Of a stretch of 64,000 bases of DNA, positions 46,577-58,013 are shown in pieces. The DNA is from Archegozetes longisetosus. Taxonomy: Eukaryota; Arthropoda; Arachnida; Sarcoptiformes; Trhypochthoniidae. The DNA lies in the NCBI GenBank assembly GCA_018873245.2, contig JAEMBT020000005.1, forward strand, positions 13,468,001-13,532,000. Reading direction: 5' to 3'. The position numbers were made by a program, and so were the translations under genes. Under the pieces are notes generated by a model that was not told the origin of the DNA, did no database searches, and saw only the letters and a program-made list of their open reading frames with translations. Every line of letters starts with the position of its first letter. The stretch's first letter is position 1.

Positions 46577-48502
46577 TAGTTACATGAGATTAGTCTACGA
46601 GTATTGCATTTCATAGAAAAATCTCTACTTGAGCGAGCTGCAACCAAAACTTAGAAATAAAGTCATAATTAAGGTTTGTTAATTAGCACAAACTCTTTGA
46701 TAAAGCGTAGAAAAAGGAATTATTGTTTATTACTATAAAAAAGTGTAAACTTAATATTCTGTACATTATAATGATTTATTTTCTTTTATATTAATTTACA
46801 ATAATTTCCATTTTACGTCATTTTAGTGAGTTTACGCTATTTAACAAACTTCAAATATGGCTTTATTTCTAAGTTAAGTTTTCACTGCAGTTCACTCATT
46901 TATAACAAGATAAGATAAGGTCTATTTATTACATGGTTTAATGAAATAGTACCAGTGTTGCAAATTCATGGGCCCTTCTCTTTGTGCAATAATTGTATCT
47001 TTTTGAAGGTAACAATTTTTAAGTACTAATTATTCATTGACATATCGGACAAGAAATCGAAATCAAATATGATGACATTTTAGCACTCAGACTTCAGATA
47101 TAGCGGCATCACATTTTATAGCTACCTAATTGTAAGCAATAAAATGATTTCTTTCCAACTCTCACTTGATCATATTCGAATAACTTAACTGCCAAAAGTG
47201 CTGAACCTTTCTTTTATCTAGGAAAATCGAACTGTGATTTGTAATATAACACTCTTAATGCTTAGTAATCTAAAATTGATCTGAATTATTTTTATTCCCA
47301 ATCCTGAGATAACCTGTAATATTTTCGTATTTAATTTTGTTATATTTCCGAAGAAATTATTTCTATTTATGAATAATTTATAGAAAAACCGATATATTTA
47401 TAGCTAAAAAAATAGGAGTTTCTTCAACTTAATAAGTCTATAGTTTTATATAATCCCAATAGTTATTTCCATGAAATAAATAAAAATATCATTTTAAGAT
47501 TTGATTATCTTAAATCTTTATTATATTTTCTCAATTCCTTAGAATTGGTTAATGAACTATAAGTATAAACTTATCTATTCAAATAGGATTACTCGTAACT
47601 TCTACAGTTTAAGATAATATAAAATTGTGTTTTTTCTATTCATATGTAGATTGTAGATACAGTGTAATCTCTATCTAAATAAAAGAAACTTGCCATTTCA
47701 TGTAATGTTTTGTCTTAATCTTCATAGATTATGAGCGACCCGATTTGATTATTCACCTTTGAACATAAAATCTTGTGCTCAATTGAATTTCAGATGAACT
47801 CGTTAAATACTGACTAAGATCGGTAAAAATGTAGTAATCATTAAATATCGATAAAAAAATTAAAATCTTAGAATTTATTGAACCCTTTTACTAATATTTG
47901 AGTTGAATGATCTATTAATTTTTCAATTATTGATGGGAAAATAATATAGAGATACGAGTTAAGTCTTATCGTGAAAAGTTTCAAGACTTTAACTATAAGA
48001 ATAAGAAAAGTAGATCCTTTTACTTATGAATTAAATATATTAAATCGAAATAATTTAAGAGCAGATATAATAGAAAATCAAGTTATTATTGTTTCACATA
48101 TAAGCAAATTAATCAAATATAAAGAAAACAAAATATTATTTTAAATATAACAGAAATTAAGTCCTTAATTATGCTTTCATTTTTTAAAAAGGTTTTTAAC
48201 AATTTACTTGTTTATATGAGAAACGATTAGTTTATTTATAAAAACAAAAATGAAACAAGTGAGTGGTTTGCATGCTACGGTATACAAGTGATTATTAGTC
48301 TAACTCTTATTCATATGAGTCTGGACTGAAGTCGAGCTAAATTTTTGTTGAGAATATGAAAAGTAGGACTAGTTCTAACTTTTAATAATCAGAATTGTCT
48401 TCCAATTTATAAGTAGTCTTCATGATCTTTAACATAGGGGTCTTCTTGGAAAGGATATTGTTTTTAGTGATCGTACCGATAATTTGACGTAATCAATCTA
48501 TC
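46577..48502. other. Intergenic, nothing recognised
   Basis: AT-rich, with no supported coding frame or repeat. Confidence 0.4.
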
Positions 48503-49900
48503 TTACGTAATCAACGTAAGAATAGGGCAAACGTCATATTCGTTTAACTGGAATAAATTTTTTCCATCAAAGTTGCTACATTCAACCATTCCGTTAATCC
48601 TTAGTTCAAATTTAAACAACCAAGTTATGTTACAGTCACAAATGAATTTATTTCTTCTCAAAAATATATTTGTTTGGTTCCTTGCAAAAAATTAACGAGA
48701 AAAACTTTCAGGAAACGTCATAAAATAATTATCACTCAAATCAATATAAGATATTTCATGATTCACATCAAAACTATCGTTAGTAAAGCTGTTTTCTGAC
48801 AATTCATTTGACTGAAGTTTAACCGACGAATCAAAAATTCCTTTGAAATAAATAGCTCGAAATCCAATAAATGTAATATGATTCTCGCTCAAATCCAAAG
48901 TTTCAAGTTTTGATAAATTATAGAATGTTTTCGACTCTATTCTTGTCAATTTATTTTTATTTAGAAAGATTTCTTCTATTCCATTATTTGCTGAGAACAT
49001 GTCTTTATGTATTTCAGCTATCAAATTATTTGACAAATCCAATAACTGAAGTTTTTTAAGGTTAACAAATGCTTTTTGTCCAATTTCGGTTATGTGATTA
49101 CTTTTCATTTTTATATATAATAATTTAGTGCTTTTTGTGAAAGAATTGTCATTAACTTGAGTAATCTTGTTACAACTCAAGTATAATTGTTGAAGATTAG
49201 GCATATCATTGAATGCTGTAGAAATATCTGATATTTTGTTATTTTCTAGATTTATTACTCTCAGTTCGATGTTAGCCTTAAATGCATCTTTAGATAAATA
49301 TGATATGGAGTTGTTATTTAAATACAGTTGATGCAGTTTTGGAAAATTTTTGAACGCGTACGAATTAACTGTGGTTATTTTGTTATAACTAAGGATGAAT
49401 TTTTTTAATCCATAGTTAACTCCGTCGGAAACGCACTACATGGCAAGTTTTGGATGGAGCTGTTAAAATATGATATATGACTCGTATTAGATAAAATTTT
49501 TGCTAGTGAGAATAAATTATCTTCTGTTATTCCTCTATTATTTATAATGAATAAGATATTTGGTTGTATTTTGAATGCACTGTTGCTAATATTCAATAAG
49601 AAAGCATTCTTTTCAATTTTAACTTCACTGATAAAATGTTCACCAAATCCATTCTCACTAATTGATTTAATGTGAGTGTTATAAATTCTTAATGAAAATA
49701 TTTTATCCACACTTTTAAAACCACTTAGATTCAAATTTTTCACTCGAGGACCTTTGCAATCGACGTATAAATTTTTATCGATAATTTTGCAAGTACATGG
49801 ACATATATTTTTGTTATGAGGGCAGTTCACATTTAGATCTAAATAGCAGAATAGAAAAATTACAAAAAATTGAAAGAAAATTAAAGATACTCCATTTATT
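48503..49900 (-). pseudogene. Broken tandem copy of LRR gene 3 (LRR pseudogene 4)
   Basis: Begins with a plausible acceptor ('TTTACAG' before 49900) and signal-peptide-like 'VSLIFFQFFVIFLFCYLDL', then the N-cap 'CPHNKNICPCTC'. Similarity to LRR gene 3 runs through the whole length. It is disrupted near 49425, where one missing base shifts the frame ('CSAF' then, in the other frame, 'DGVNYGLKKFILSYN', which aligns with 'NAFSKGANNRFETIYLDNN'). It is disrupted again at 48692, where a TAA follows 'MTFPESFSR'. Beyond that stop the same frame still encodes the C-cap 'RRNKFICDCNITWL'. No ATG-bearing first exon is visible in the 60 bp between it and LRR gene 3. Between the breaks the LRRs look well preserved ('LETLDLSENHITFIGFRAI'), so inactivation is recent. 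Confidence 0.75.
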
Positions 49901-49959
49901 CTGTAAAGAAGTGTAACAAAAATCAATTAAATGTTCGGATAAATTAGTTAGAAAATATA

Positions 49960-51890
49960 TCAACAGGTAAGAAACAATGCAATGAATTTACCTTTAGGAT
50001 GGTAATTCATGCTTACTTCAGTTGAAGTCGATGTATTTGTTGCATTTAATTCATTGGAAAGAATCACTTCTTTCTCTGGTTCAGTAGGACTTGTGTCTGT
50101 CTTGTAAGAAGCTCCATTTGATGGAACAAGTTTTGATTCAGCACGAACTTCATTTTCAATCAGTTCATATAAATCATTGTTATTATAACTAAAACAATCA
50201 ACACTTCCTTCTACATTACTTTTAACTGCATTGAGCCAAACCATCTCACAATCACACTCAAGTTTATTTCCACCTAAACGAACCTTACCATTTTGGTTGG
50301 ATTCGAAAATATGACGAAATATATGCTCAGGAAATGTGGAAAATGAATTATTATTCAAATTAATGTTTAAATGTGTTTTATTCTTCGTATCATCAAAGAC
50401 AAAACTATTTTCAGCGAAGCTGAACTCGTTTAACTTGTTAAACTCAAGATTAAGAGTTATATGAGGCAAACCAATAAGATATATAGATTGAAATCCAATA
50501 GTATTGATATAATTATAACTTAAATCCAATCTTTGAAGTTCTTGCAAATTCTGAAACGTTTTTGACTCTATTTTAATTATTTTATTATTTTTGAAAACGA
50601 TCAGTAGCAATTGGTTGTTATCTAAGAACAGATCTTCAGGTATTTCAGTGATTGAATTATTCGACAAATCTAAGTACTTTAGTTTTCGTAAGCCACGTAA
50701 TATACTTTTTCCTATTCTTGTTATCTTATTAGAATTCAAATCAATCAGTTCCATTTGAATATTTTCTTCAAAAGGACTGTCTACCACTTCTGTTATCAAG
50801 TTAGAACCTAATTGTAGTGTTCGAAGTTTTGTTAATTTACTGAATGTTGTCGAAAGAGATGATAATTTATTATTGAATAAATTAATTACTTCCAAATGGA
50901 TGTTGTATTTGAGAGCATCTTCAGTTAAATTTTCAATAAAATTATTGCTTGAATCTAAATATGTAAGTTGCGCGAAAGCATTGAATGAATTCGACTTAAT
51001 TCTAAACATTTTATTATTATTCAGATGAATATCTAATGAATTTCCAACTTCTGAGAACATATTTTTTGAAATTTCAGAAATATTATTGTGACTAAAATCC
51101 AAATTGTAAAGATTTGGCAGATTACAGAACGCATTTGGCTTAATAAAAGCTATTACATTATTTTTAAGAATAATTTCCTCCAACTTATCATTTCCAGAAA
51201 AGGCATCTTCTGGTATATAACTGATACGATTATAACTTAAATCCAAATATCGAAGCTTTGAAAGATAATTGAATGAATTTGGATTAATTGTAGTTATCTT
51301 ATTATTATCGAGATAAATTGTTTCAAATCGATTGTTGGCGCCTTTTGAAAATGCATTTCTTGGTATTATTCTGATTGAATTAAACTGAAATTTTATATAT
51401 ATTGTATTTGTTAGCATTTTTGTTAACGAATAAAAGTAATCTTCATTCAGGTTTTTATTTCTTTCGATTATCAAATATCTCGGTTGTTTGTTGAATACAC
51501 TTTCATCTATTTTTGTCAGAAAATCATTGTTACGAATCGATATTACATTAAATTTCGCTTGACTTAAGTCATTATCATTTATTGATTCAATACTTGTTTC
51601 AAAGATATCCAATGAAGAAAATTTATAATTTTCTAAACCATTTATACGCAAATTTCTTATGAAGTTTCCTTTACAATTAATTTTAGGTAAGTTCGTAAAA
51701 AGGTCAATACAAATACATGGCTTGATATTCTTTTCCGGCGGACACGTCGAGTAAATTCCATGCAATAGGATCAATATTATTAAAAAAACGACTACCACAT
51801 AATAGGAAATTTTTAAAGAGACTTAGAAAATCTTATATTAATGTTCGAAAATGGATGTTGTTAAATAAGATAAATGGACATACCTTTCAT
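49960..51890 (-). CDS. Secreted leucine-rich repeat protein (LRR gene 3)
   Basis: Two exons: 51890-51884 (7 nt, ATGAAAG), a 62-bp GT-AG intron, then 51821-49960, about 622 residues. The spliced N-terminus is 'MKVSLKISYYVVVFLIILIL', a signal peptide, followed by the N-cap 'CPPEKNIKPCICIDL'. Around 15 LRRs of about 24 residues follow, such as 'LRYLDLSYNRISYIPEDAF' and 'LKYLDLSNNSITEIPEDLF', and then the C-cap 'NKLECDCEMVWLNAVKSN'. A Ser/Thr-rich tail ends in the weakly hydrophobic 'GKFIALFLTC', too short for a membrane span. A potential donor (AAAG|GTAAAT, about 49992) could replace the last 10 residues. The same N-cap and mini-first-exon design occur in LRR genes 1 and 2. The product is predicted to be extracellular; ligand unknown. 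A broken duplicate lies immediately downstream. Confidence 0.87.
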
Positions 51891-53020
51891 TTCTAACTTT
51901 ATCGAAATAATGTTTATTAAATGGATGAATAATTGAGGCGATTATTTTTTAAATTCTATATTTTCTTAAAACATACGAAATACTTTGCTTTAAGAGTGTA
52001 ATAAGGTCTTATTACTAATTTAATCGAATAAGTAACACTTCGGAAATATAAAATGAACTTCGTTATATCTCCAAATCAAATTTCTTCGAACACATATTTC
52101 AAAGACTGATTACAAATTTCAAAAAAGATCGGTAAAATATTAGAATGAAATTTGCCACACATCAATTAGTCAGATATTTTTTCGAATAACTTGACTCTAT
52201 TCAACACAATAATTTTAAATAGACTTATGACATTGGGCATTTAATTTTCTATTATTGTAGTTTATTAAGTACATTAAATTGTCTTTAGATTTCAGTTTTT
52301 AGACATTTTACTTAAATATCAATTTGAAGACTTAATACTTTGAAGCAAGAATAAAGTCTTGCTTTATTTCAACTATTGAGTTTGAGAGGTAATTCGCTAA
52401 ATACTGAACTTAATCAGTATCCATAACTCTTTAATAAATCTCAAAAATCAACAAAAATTAATCAGTCGCTTATAGAAACTATCATTTCCTCAAGTGTTTG
52501 TATTGAGCTATATGTGTGAGATTACAATGATGTTTTGGGAAATCGATTCAAACATTTTGTAGAATTACAACTACCTTAAAAGTAAAATTCATTTTTAGAA
52601 CAACTTCCTTCAATTCAATAAATGATTTTAAAATAGAAAAAGAGTAAAAAAATTCAAGATTAACAACGTTAATGGCTTTACTTTTGAGATAGAACTATTT
52701 TTGATGCTGCATTTATCGATTTACAGTTTAAGCAAAATCCTATTTCAGAGATTGAGCCTTATTAGACTCAACCATAATAATTGAATAAAGTAAAAATAAC
52801 GAATGAGCGTTTTTTTATTGACACAATGAAGATATTTATGCAAAAAATTTTTATTAAACGATAAGTTGTTTTCAAGCATTTCTCAATTAGAACATATACA
52901 TTAATATGGCTTAGATAAAATAGCAAAAATTGATTATATTCGATAGAGATAATAAAAAAGGTTGTTTCTAGTAGAAGAGTGCATTTTGCAACAACACTGG
53001 TGGGTCTGTACGGGTATCCG
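51891..53020. other. Intergenic, nothing recognised
   Basis: 5' flank of LRR gene 3. The open frame at 52768-53241 (-) is hydrophobic low-complexity sequence, partly antisense to the hAT fragment at 53060-53311, and is not supported as a gene. Confidence 0.4.
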
Positions 53021-53059
53021 CGGGTTTGCGAATTCTTTTCTTTAACACCAGCACTAAAA

Positions 53060-53311
53060 TAATCTGCAATCGAGACTCCCAATTCAATGGTTAACAAGAT
53101 AAGTATTACTTCAACAACAATTATTTCATCAATAACAGATGATTCTAATATCATGAATGTGTGCTTGAATTCATTGATTATGAACAAAATATATAACAAT
53201 AGTATTACAGAGGTTGATGAATATCTACATAATAATTTCAATTGTACTCATGGTTTATTGAAATTTTGGAATGAAAATCAGAACAGATTTCGTAAACTAA
53301 GCGTTATTTAA
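53060..53311 (+). pseudogene. hAT transposase fragment
   Basis: Encodes 'ITEVDEYLHNNFN' and 'GLLKFWNENQNRFRKLSVI'. This matches the segment of hAT transposases just before the hATC box ('E...Y.........LL.FW..N...FP.L..L'). It ends at a stop without the hATC box. It lies about 175 bp outside the inverted duplication arm that begins near 53487. Confidence 0.6.
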
Positions 53312-53605
53312 AAAGAATTTTAACTATACCAGTAACTAATCTTTCCGGTGAGTAAAATATCAATTATGCTGGATTAACTTTAAATAACAGAAGATCTTCA
53401 ATAAATCCAGAAAACTTGACAAACCGCTACATATGAAATCAAATTTTGATATTATTTTACAGAATACAGATTTTATACTTTAGCAATGGCTTGTAAAACA
53501 AGATGGATTGCATAGTGAAGTTGGATTCCGGAAGTAATTTGTATTTATTAATTTTGAAACTATTGTACAATAAAAGATTGATTTCTCAATTAAATTAATA
53601 GAAAA

Positions 53606-54562
53606 CTATTTTCTGATTAAAAATCTGTAAACAAGGAATGTGGTCACCGAAAGTAAGCCAATAACCATCAAATGATGTGTCATTTTCGGATTTGTGCTCA
53701 AATCTGATAAATTGTTTCTCTTTTTTCTTTTGATTTTTTCAACTTTTCTCACTTTTGGTAGACTTTTGATGTGATTTTCAAGTTTCTCTGTTTTTTCAGT
53801 TCTGGGCTCATTTTCAAATGGAGAGATCTTTCTTTTCAACACTTTCATTTGCCGGTCGTTTACTTCGGATTTTTCTATCATCGCACAAAGTAATTGATCC
53901 AATTCTTCTGAACTATTGATTGAACATTTAGTCTCCCCATAAAATGAATTGTTCCCTTCAGAACTAGTGAGGCAAGAATCTGCTATCTTTTCAATACCCA
54001 CTGCAAAATCTATAGAATTTTCAAAACAATAATCACTCATTTCCTGAGAATCTTTTGATGCGCTGATCAAAACAATATCCGCTTCGCCAACTTTTGAATT
54101 TGAATCTCTATTGAGTTCTTCGTCACAATTTTTTTCAACCAACTCTCGATTCAAAGGATGGTCACCTATATCTTGATCTAATAAGATATCTTCTGAATGG
54201 TTTTCAACAGAAATCATTTGAGCTGAAATTTTCTCTGAAATCAATTCATAACAACAGTCACTATCACTAGTTATCGAAATATCTTCTTCTGATTGCGATT
54301 CATCCATATCGAAGTCGTTCGATATACTAGTTTCTAACTGTTTGTTTCCATTCTCAGAAATAATTTGAATTTGATTGTGATTGAAATCAATTTGATGTTC
54401 ATCATCAGAATCACTAAAGTCACAATTTTCTAATTCTAATGAATTCACGTTTTGAATGAGCCAATCGATGAATTTCTTGATGGCTAGTAGCACGAAGACA
54501 ACGACGGAGATCAAAAGCAAATAACTTTTAATTACTTCTGGAACACTAGTCCACTCAGTCAT
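53606..54562 (-). CDS. Unrecognised acidic protein with N- and C-terminal membrane segments
   Basis: A 318-residue frame of unknown family. Residues about 9-33 ('VIKSYLLLISVVVFVLLAIK') form a hydrophobic segment. Residues 40-235 are rich in Asp, Glu and Ser ('DFSDSDDEHQ', 'ITSDSDCCYELI'). 240-295 is mixed and ends in a basic cluster 'VRKVEKIKRKKRNN'. The last 20 residues ('MVIGLLSVTTFLVYRFLIRK') form a second hydrophobic segment with a basic end. A membrane protein anchored at both ends is the simplest reading. An additional 5' exon is plausible: 54954-54797 (ATG, 'SETSKAQSYQYSRNG') could join by a 233-bp GT-AG intron to 54563, giving 371 residues in one frame. A second, frameshifted copy lies at 36378-37333. 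Function unknown. Confidence 0.72.
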   Translation of the reverse strand: MTEWTSVPEVIKSYLLLISVVVFVLLAIKKFIDWLIQNVNSLELENCDFSDSDDEHQIDFNHNQIQIISENGNKQLETSISNDFDMDESQSEEDISITSDSDCCYELISEKISAQMISVENHSEDILLDQDIGDHPLNRELVEKNCDEELNRDSNSKVGEADIVLISASKDSQEMSDYCFENSIDFAVGIEKIADSCLTSSEGNNSFYGETKCSINSSEELDQLLCAMIEKSEVNDRQMKVLKRKISPFENEPRTEKTEKLENHIKSLPKVRKVEKIKRKKRNNLSDLSTNPKMTHHLMVIGLLSVTTFLVYRFLIRK

Positions 54563-54792
54563 TCTATACTTCTTTCAAAAGATGAGGATTAAAATGATGT
54601 CTATGCTTTGTCGTGATTAGATCTTTGGTCTGAAGACGTTTTTAGATGCTTTGCGAAATATTTTAGATTTTGATTTTTATAATTTTGAAAAAATAAAACT
54701 CGTACCACACTATTGTTTAAAACATTCATAAATTTTTAATTTTATATTTTCATTGTTGTATAAATTCTTTGATAGTATTGTAAACCTGGTAA

Positions 54793-54954
54793 TTACATGA
54801 AGTCCATATTCAATTTAAACAACTTTTGAGTAACTCTTTTGGAATCTGATGCATTTGAAAACGAGCTTCGATTTAAATTGTTTAATGCACTCAATCCGTT
54901 GCGTGAATATTGATAAGACTGTGCTTTTGATGTTTCAGAAGTTTTTGCAAGCAT
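54793..54954 (-). CDS. Possible 5' exon or small upstream frame of the two-anchor gene
   Basis: A 53-codon frame starting ATGCTTGCAAAAAC. Before its own stop it offers a donor (TTCAT|GTAATT, GT at 54796-54795) that joins in frame to an acceptor TATAG ending at 54564, directly before AATGACTGAG. Splicing would put 52 Ser/Asn-rich residues ahead of 'MTEWTS'. It is equally possible that this is an unspliced upstream open frame or chance. Confidence 0.35.
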   Translation of the reverse strand: MLAKTSETSKAQSYQYSRNGLSALNNLNRSSFSNASDSKRVTQKLFKLNMDFM

Positions 54955-55410
54955 TTTCTAGTAATATACACAAAATTAATGAAATGCAATCATAATTGCA
55001 CTGAGAATCATATTCGTCTGTAGTTTTAATGTTGGCTAATGAAAGTGCGATAAAGATATTAACAAAATATTTACTTTTAATAAATGTTCATTTATTACCA
55101 CGATCTCTATCAAGCATTCAATTGCTTGAATCAATTTCAAGTTTGTTTTCGATTTTATCAAAATATCAAAAGAAATTTTTATAACAAAGCTATTTAGTTA
55201 TTTGTATGAGAATTGAATATAACTTTCTAGTAAATTTTTAGTAAAAACGTCTTCAAGTAGATCCTAACTAAATGTTATAATTTATCATTTTTATTATGTC
55301 AACTTCGTTAGACAATTAAAATGGTAATTTCAGAATTATATTAATTCAAAGAAAATATCACTTATAGTCTTAAAACAAGTTAAAAGTCAGGCAGAAGTTG
55401 GTAATTATCC

Positions 55411-56169
55411 TTAAATTTATAAGAGATTTTGTGGTTTAACATCATTTGATTCTAAAACTGCCAAAAATGGTGTCAAACATTCAAAATTGATGAACAACCT
55501 GCTGCAATGGATGGCATACATGGTGATCGTTTTCTGTGGCAGTACTATTATTAGTGAGTCTTGCATATTTATGACTAAATATTGTACCAATTTAGATACA
55601 ATGTATTTGAAAAAATTCACATGAACTGTATGATCAAGTTTTAGTTTTCGGTTATCCTTCTGATAATAATCAAACAACACATGAAATCGTTTAATAACGA
55701 ATCAGTCGCTGATTTTAGTCAATGTCAGATCAACTCTTTATTTCTCCAGTAAATAATTTGAGGTTACAATTTTTTCATTCATCAGATAGAATATTCAGAA
55801 TCAATTGAATTGAAAATATATGAAGAAGGATCCAAAAGACTTATCTTGATAGTCTTCACCTCACATGAAACGACTTTAACTTTGGAGGTCAAATCCCGTC
55901 AATCTTGATACATCATCAATCTATCGGATGATTCTGTTACAACTAATGTAAAAATTTCTCCCTATGAGCTCGAATCACACCTTAAAATTAGTCAAATTTA
56001 GAGTTTCTTTATGAAACAAAGTATATTAAGGCTTACAAAATTTTAAAAGCGCTTCACTGTAAAACACTTGTACTGATAGAATTACAGATTTAGTATTGTA
56101 AATACATTGATTATATCAGATCAGGTTATGTTAATTTATTACAACTCGCGTTCCAGCTTGCATGATAAT
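55411..56169. other. Intergenic, nothing recognised
   Basis: No supported gene. The 87-codon frame at 55417-55680 (-) has no recognisable motif. Confidence 0.4.
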
Positions 56170-56975
56170 CAATGTTGCCACCTTAACCGGTCTATCACAA
56201 AGACCGAATTTTAAAAGGTTAGATTCCCCCTTTGTTTTAATTTTTTCAGCAAAAATTATTTATTACTTAATAGTCAGTTACATCATTTGAGTTTATAGAC
56301 ATATTTCATATTAGATTTTGCATCATTTAAGAGTTTATTGTTTTCAATACAAAACTATAAAATAGATTACATTCTAGTCTAAAATTAACTTTTTGAACAT
56401 ATTTTCACTTTAATACTCTTAGTTAATATTCTGTTCCTATTTTCCCTGCAAACATTGTTGATTATACTGAAAATCCTTTCGATATAAGCATTGCTTACGT
56501 AAGCTGAAAATAAAGATTCAATATTTGTCTATAAATCTTAAATGAAAACTATTAAACACAGTAAACTAATTAGATGTGTTATTTAAAATTTTACTTTACT
56601 TTTAAATACGAACACAACTGCGATTTAAATCGTTTGCTAGAGATAAAAAATCCTAGAGATTTATCGTCTTCAAAGTTCGAGAAAATCACTCCAGAAATTC
56701 AATTCAATCTAAAAGATTAAAATTCTTACAGGTATATCTTAAGAAATAAAAGCTTTGTTCTCTAAGTAACAGATGTTACTGTGTGATCGCTTAATTCTGA
56801 TCTTAAATTTGCATTCAAAATATTCAAAATTCCTTAAATAAATATTCAATAATAAATTGTGAAAAATCTGAAAGGCTAACCCATAATGTCGGCTCTAACG
56901 ACAAGGGCTTAGGACTGACCAAGACTTGTAAAGGCCACCTTTCGGCCTTCTTAGGCCGAAACGTGGCAACTCTTC
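56170..56975 (-). mobile_element. hAT element relic H2
   Basis: On the minus strand, 56499-56390 encodes 'SNAYIERIFSIINNVCRENR', the hATC motif, followed by stops. The arms match relic H1 (38900-39392), including the 'ACATTATGGGT(T/C)AG' block. Ends: 'CAATGTTGCCACC' at the right terminus and 'AGAGTTGCCAC' at the left. Flanking ATGATAAT (56162-56169) and ATCAAAAT (56976-56983) agree at 6 of 8 bases, a likely decayed target duplication. It interrupts an LRR relic. Confidence 0.65.
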
Positions 56976-57800
56976 ATCAAAATCGCAATTAAATTGATTG
57001 CCTTTCAAATAAATCCAATTGAAATAGTTGAACTTAAGAATTTTATTGAAAAAATTATTCGGGAAATGATGGAAGAAAGTTGTTTGTCGAATCAAGAGAT
57101 GAATCGCACTATTCACTGCTAATCACTCACTAATATTGTAATTTTTTCTATTGAATCATTATACGGAAGATTTGAACGCTATAAATTGATAGATTAATAT
57201 CCGATCGATGTTAAATTAATATAGTTTAAATCTAAATATTGAAATTTAGTCACATTATAGAAAGTATCTTCATGTATTTTAGTAATTGAGTTGAGTTGAA
57301 GTCAGGCACTGAAGATTTTTCAATTCAGTTAATGTTCTAATTTCTTTTAATTTTATCGAGAGATTAGTTCTATCTAATAAAACACTTCCTCTGAAAGGTC
57401 TTGACATTAGTTCTACTATCAAATTTGCACTCATGAAACACTTCCTCTGAAACTGGTCAATTGAGTTTAGTTACTATCTAAATTATTGTCAAAAACAAAT
57501 TACTATCAAGACTAATACTCAACAAAATTAGTTTATCCATAGAACAATTTTTCAGAAATTCCATCGATTTGGTTACCGCTGAGTCTCAAGGTTTCAGATA
57601 CTACATATTATTGAATGTACCTGTTGTAGTTGTTTTATTATTATTAAGAGATATAAACTGCAAACGTTGGTTTCACGAAAATGACTTTTAATTATTGATC
57701 AGATTACTACTTAAACTTAAAGCATCAAGATATGGCTAATGATTGAGTGAATTCGAAGTAATTTTACTATAAGCCGATAAGGTTTCTAATATAATTTTTA
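56976..57800 (-). pseudogene. Decayed LRR gene (relic 5)
   Basis: Minus-strand fragments in several frames read as LRRs: 'LDALSLSSNLINN', 'QRLQFISLNNNKT', 'ETLRLSGNQIDGISEKLFYG' then a stop, and 'SITKIHEDTFYNVTKFQYLD'. The C-cap-like 'LKGNQFNCDFD' sits just before the hAT insertion at 56975. Frameshifts and stops are frequent, so this copy is older than the one at 48503-49900. Confidence 0.6.
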
Positions 57801-57839
57801 TTTAATCTGAGAATGCATTGATTGGTATCATAGATAGTA

Positions 57840-58011
57840 CAGTCTGACCCGGTTATAGACAACTGGTCGGTGTGTAAAACATAAGTTGCCTATAACTGGG
57901 TTTGCCTATATCCGAACTCTAACATATGATTGGATTAGTTGATACCGAATAAATTACTTGTTAACAACCGGGGTTGCCTGTAACCGAGTTGCCAATAGCC
58001 GGGTCAGACTG
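57840..58011. mobile_element. pogo-type MITE
   Basis: 172 bp with termini 'CAGTCTGACCCGG' in perfect inverted orientation and TA on both sides (57838-57839, 58012-58013). Both arms carry degenerate 'GGTTATAGACAACT' or 'GGTTGCCTATAAC' units. Non-coding. Confidence 0.85.
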
Positions 58012-58013
58012 TA

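Larger units (their letters stand above)
53487..55410 (-). repeat. Large inverted duplication, arm 2
   Basis: Reverse complement of 35515-37455. This arm keeps the full-length open frame. The outer edge is at 'AACTTCTGCCTGACTTTTAA' on the reverse strand (about 55400), matched imperfectly in arm 1 near 35525. Confidence 0.85.

Noticed and set aside
48503-51890. LRR genes 3 and 4 as one long gene
   Set aside because: The only plausible splice between them (AAAG|GTAAAT to TTTACAG|AATAAA) runs directly into a TAA, and the second unit has its own N-cap and signal-like segment.
52768-53241. 157-codon minus-strand hydrophobic frame
   Set aside because: Its upstream part is antisense to a recognisable hAT transposase fragment, and the rest is low-complexity AT-rich sequence.
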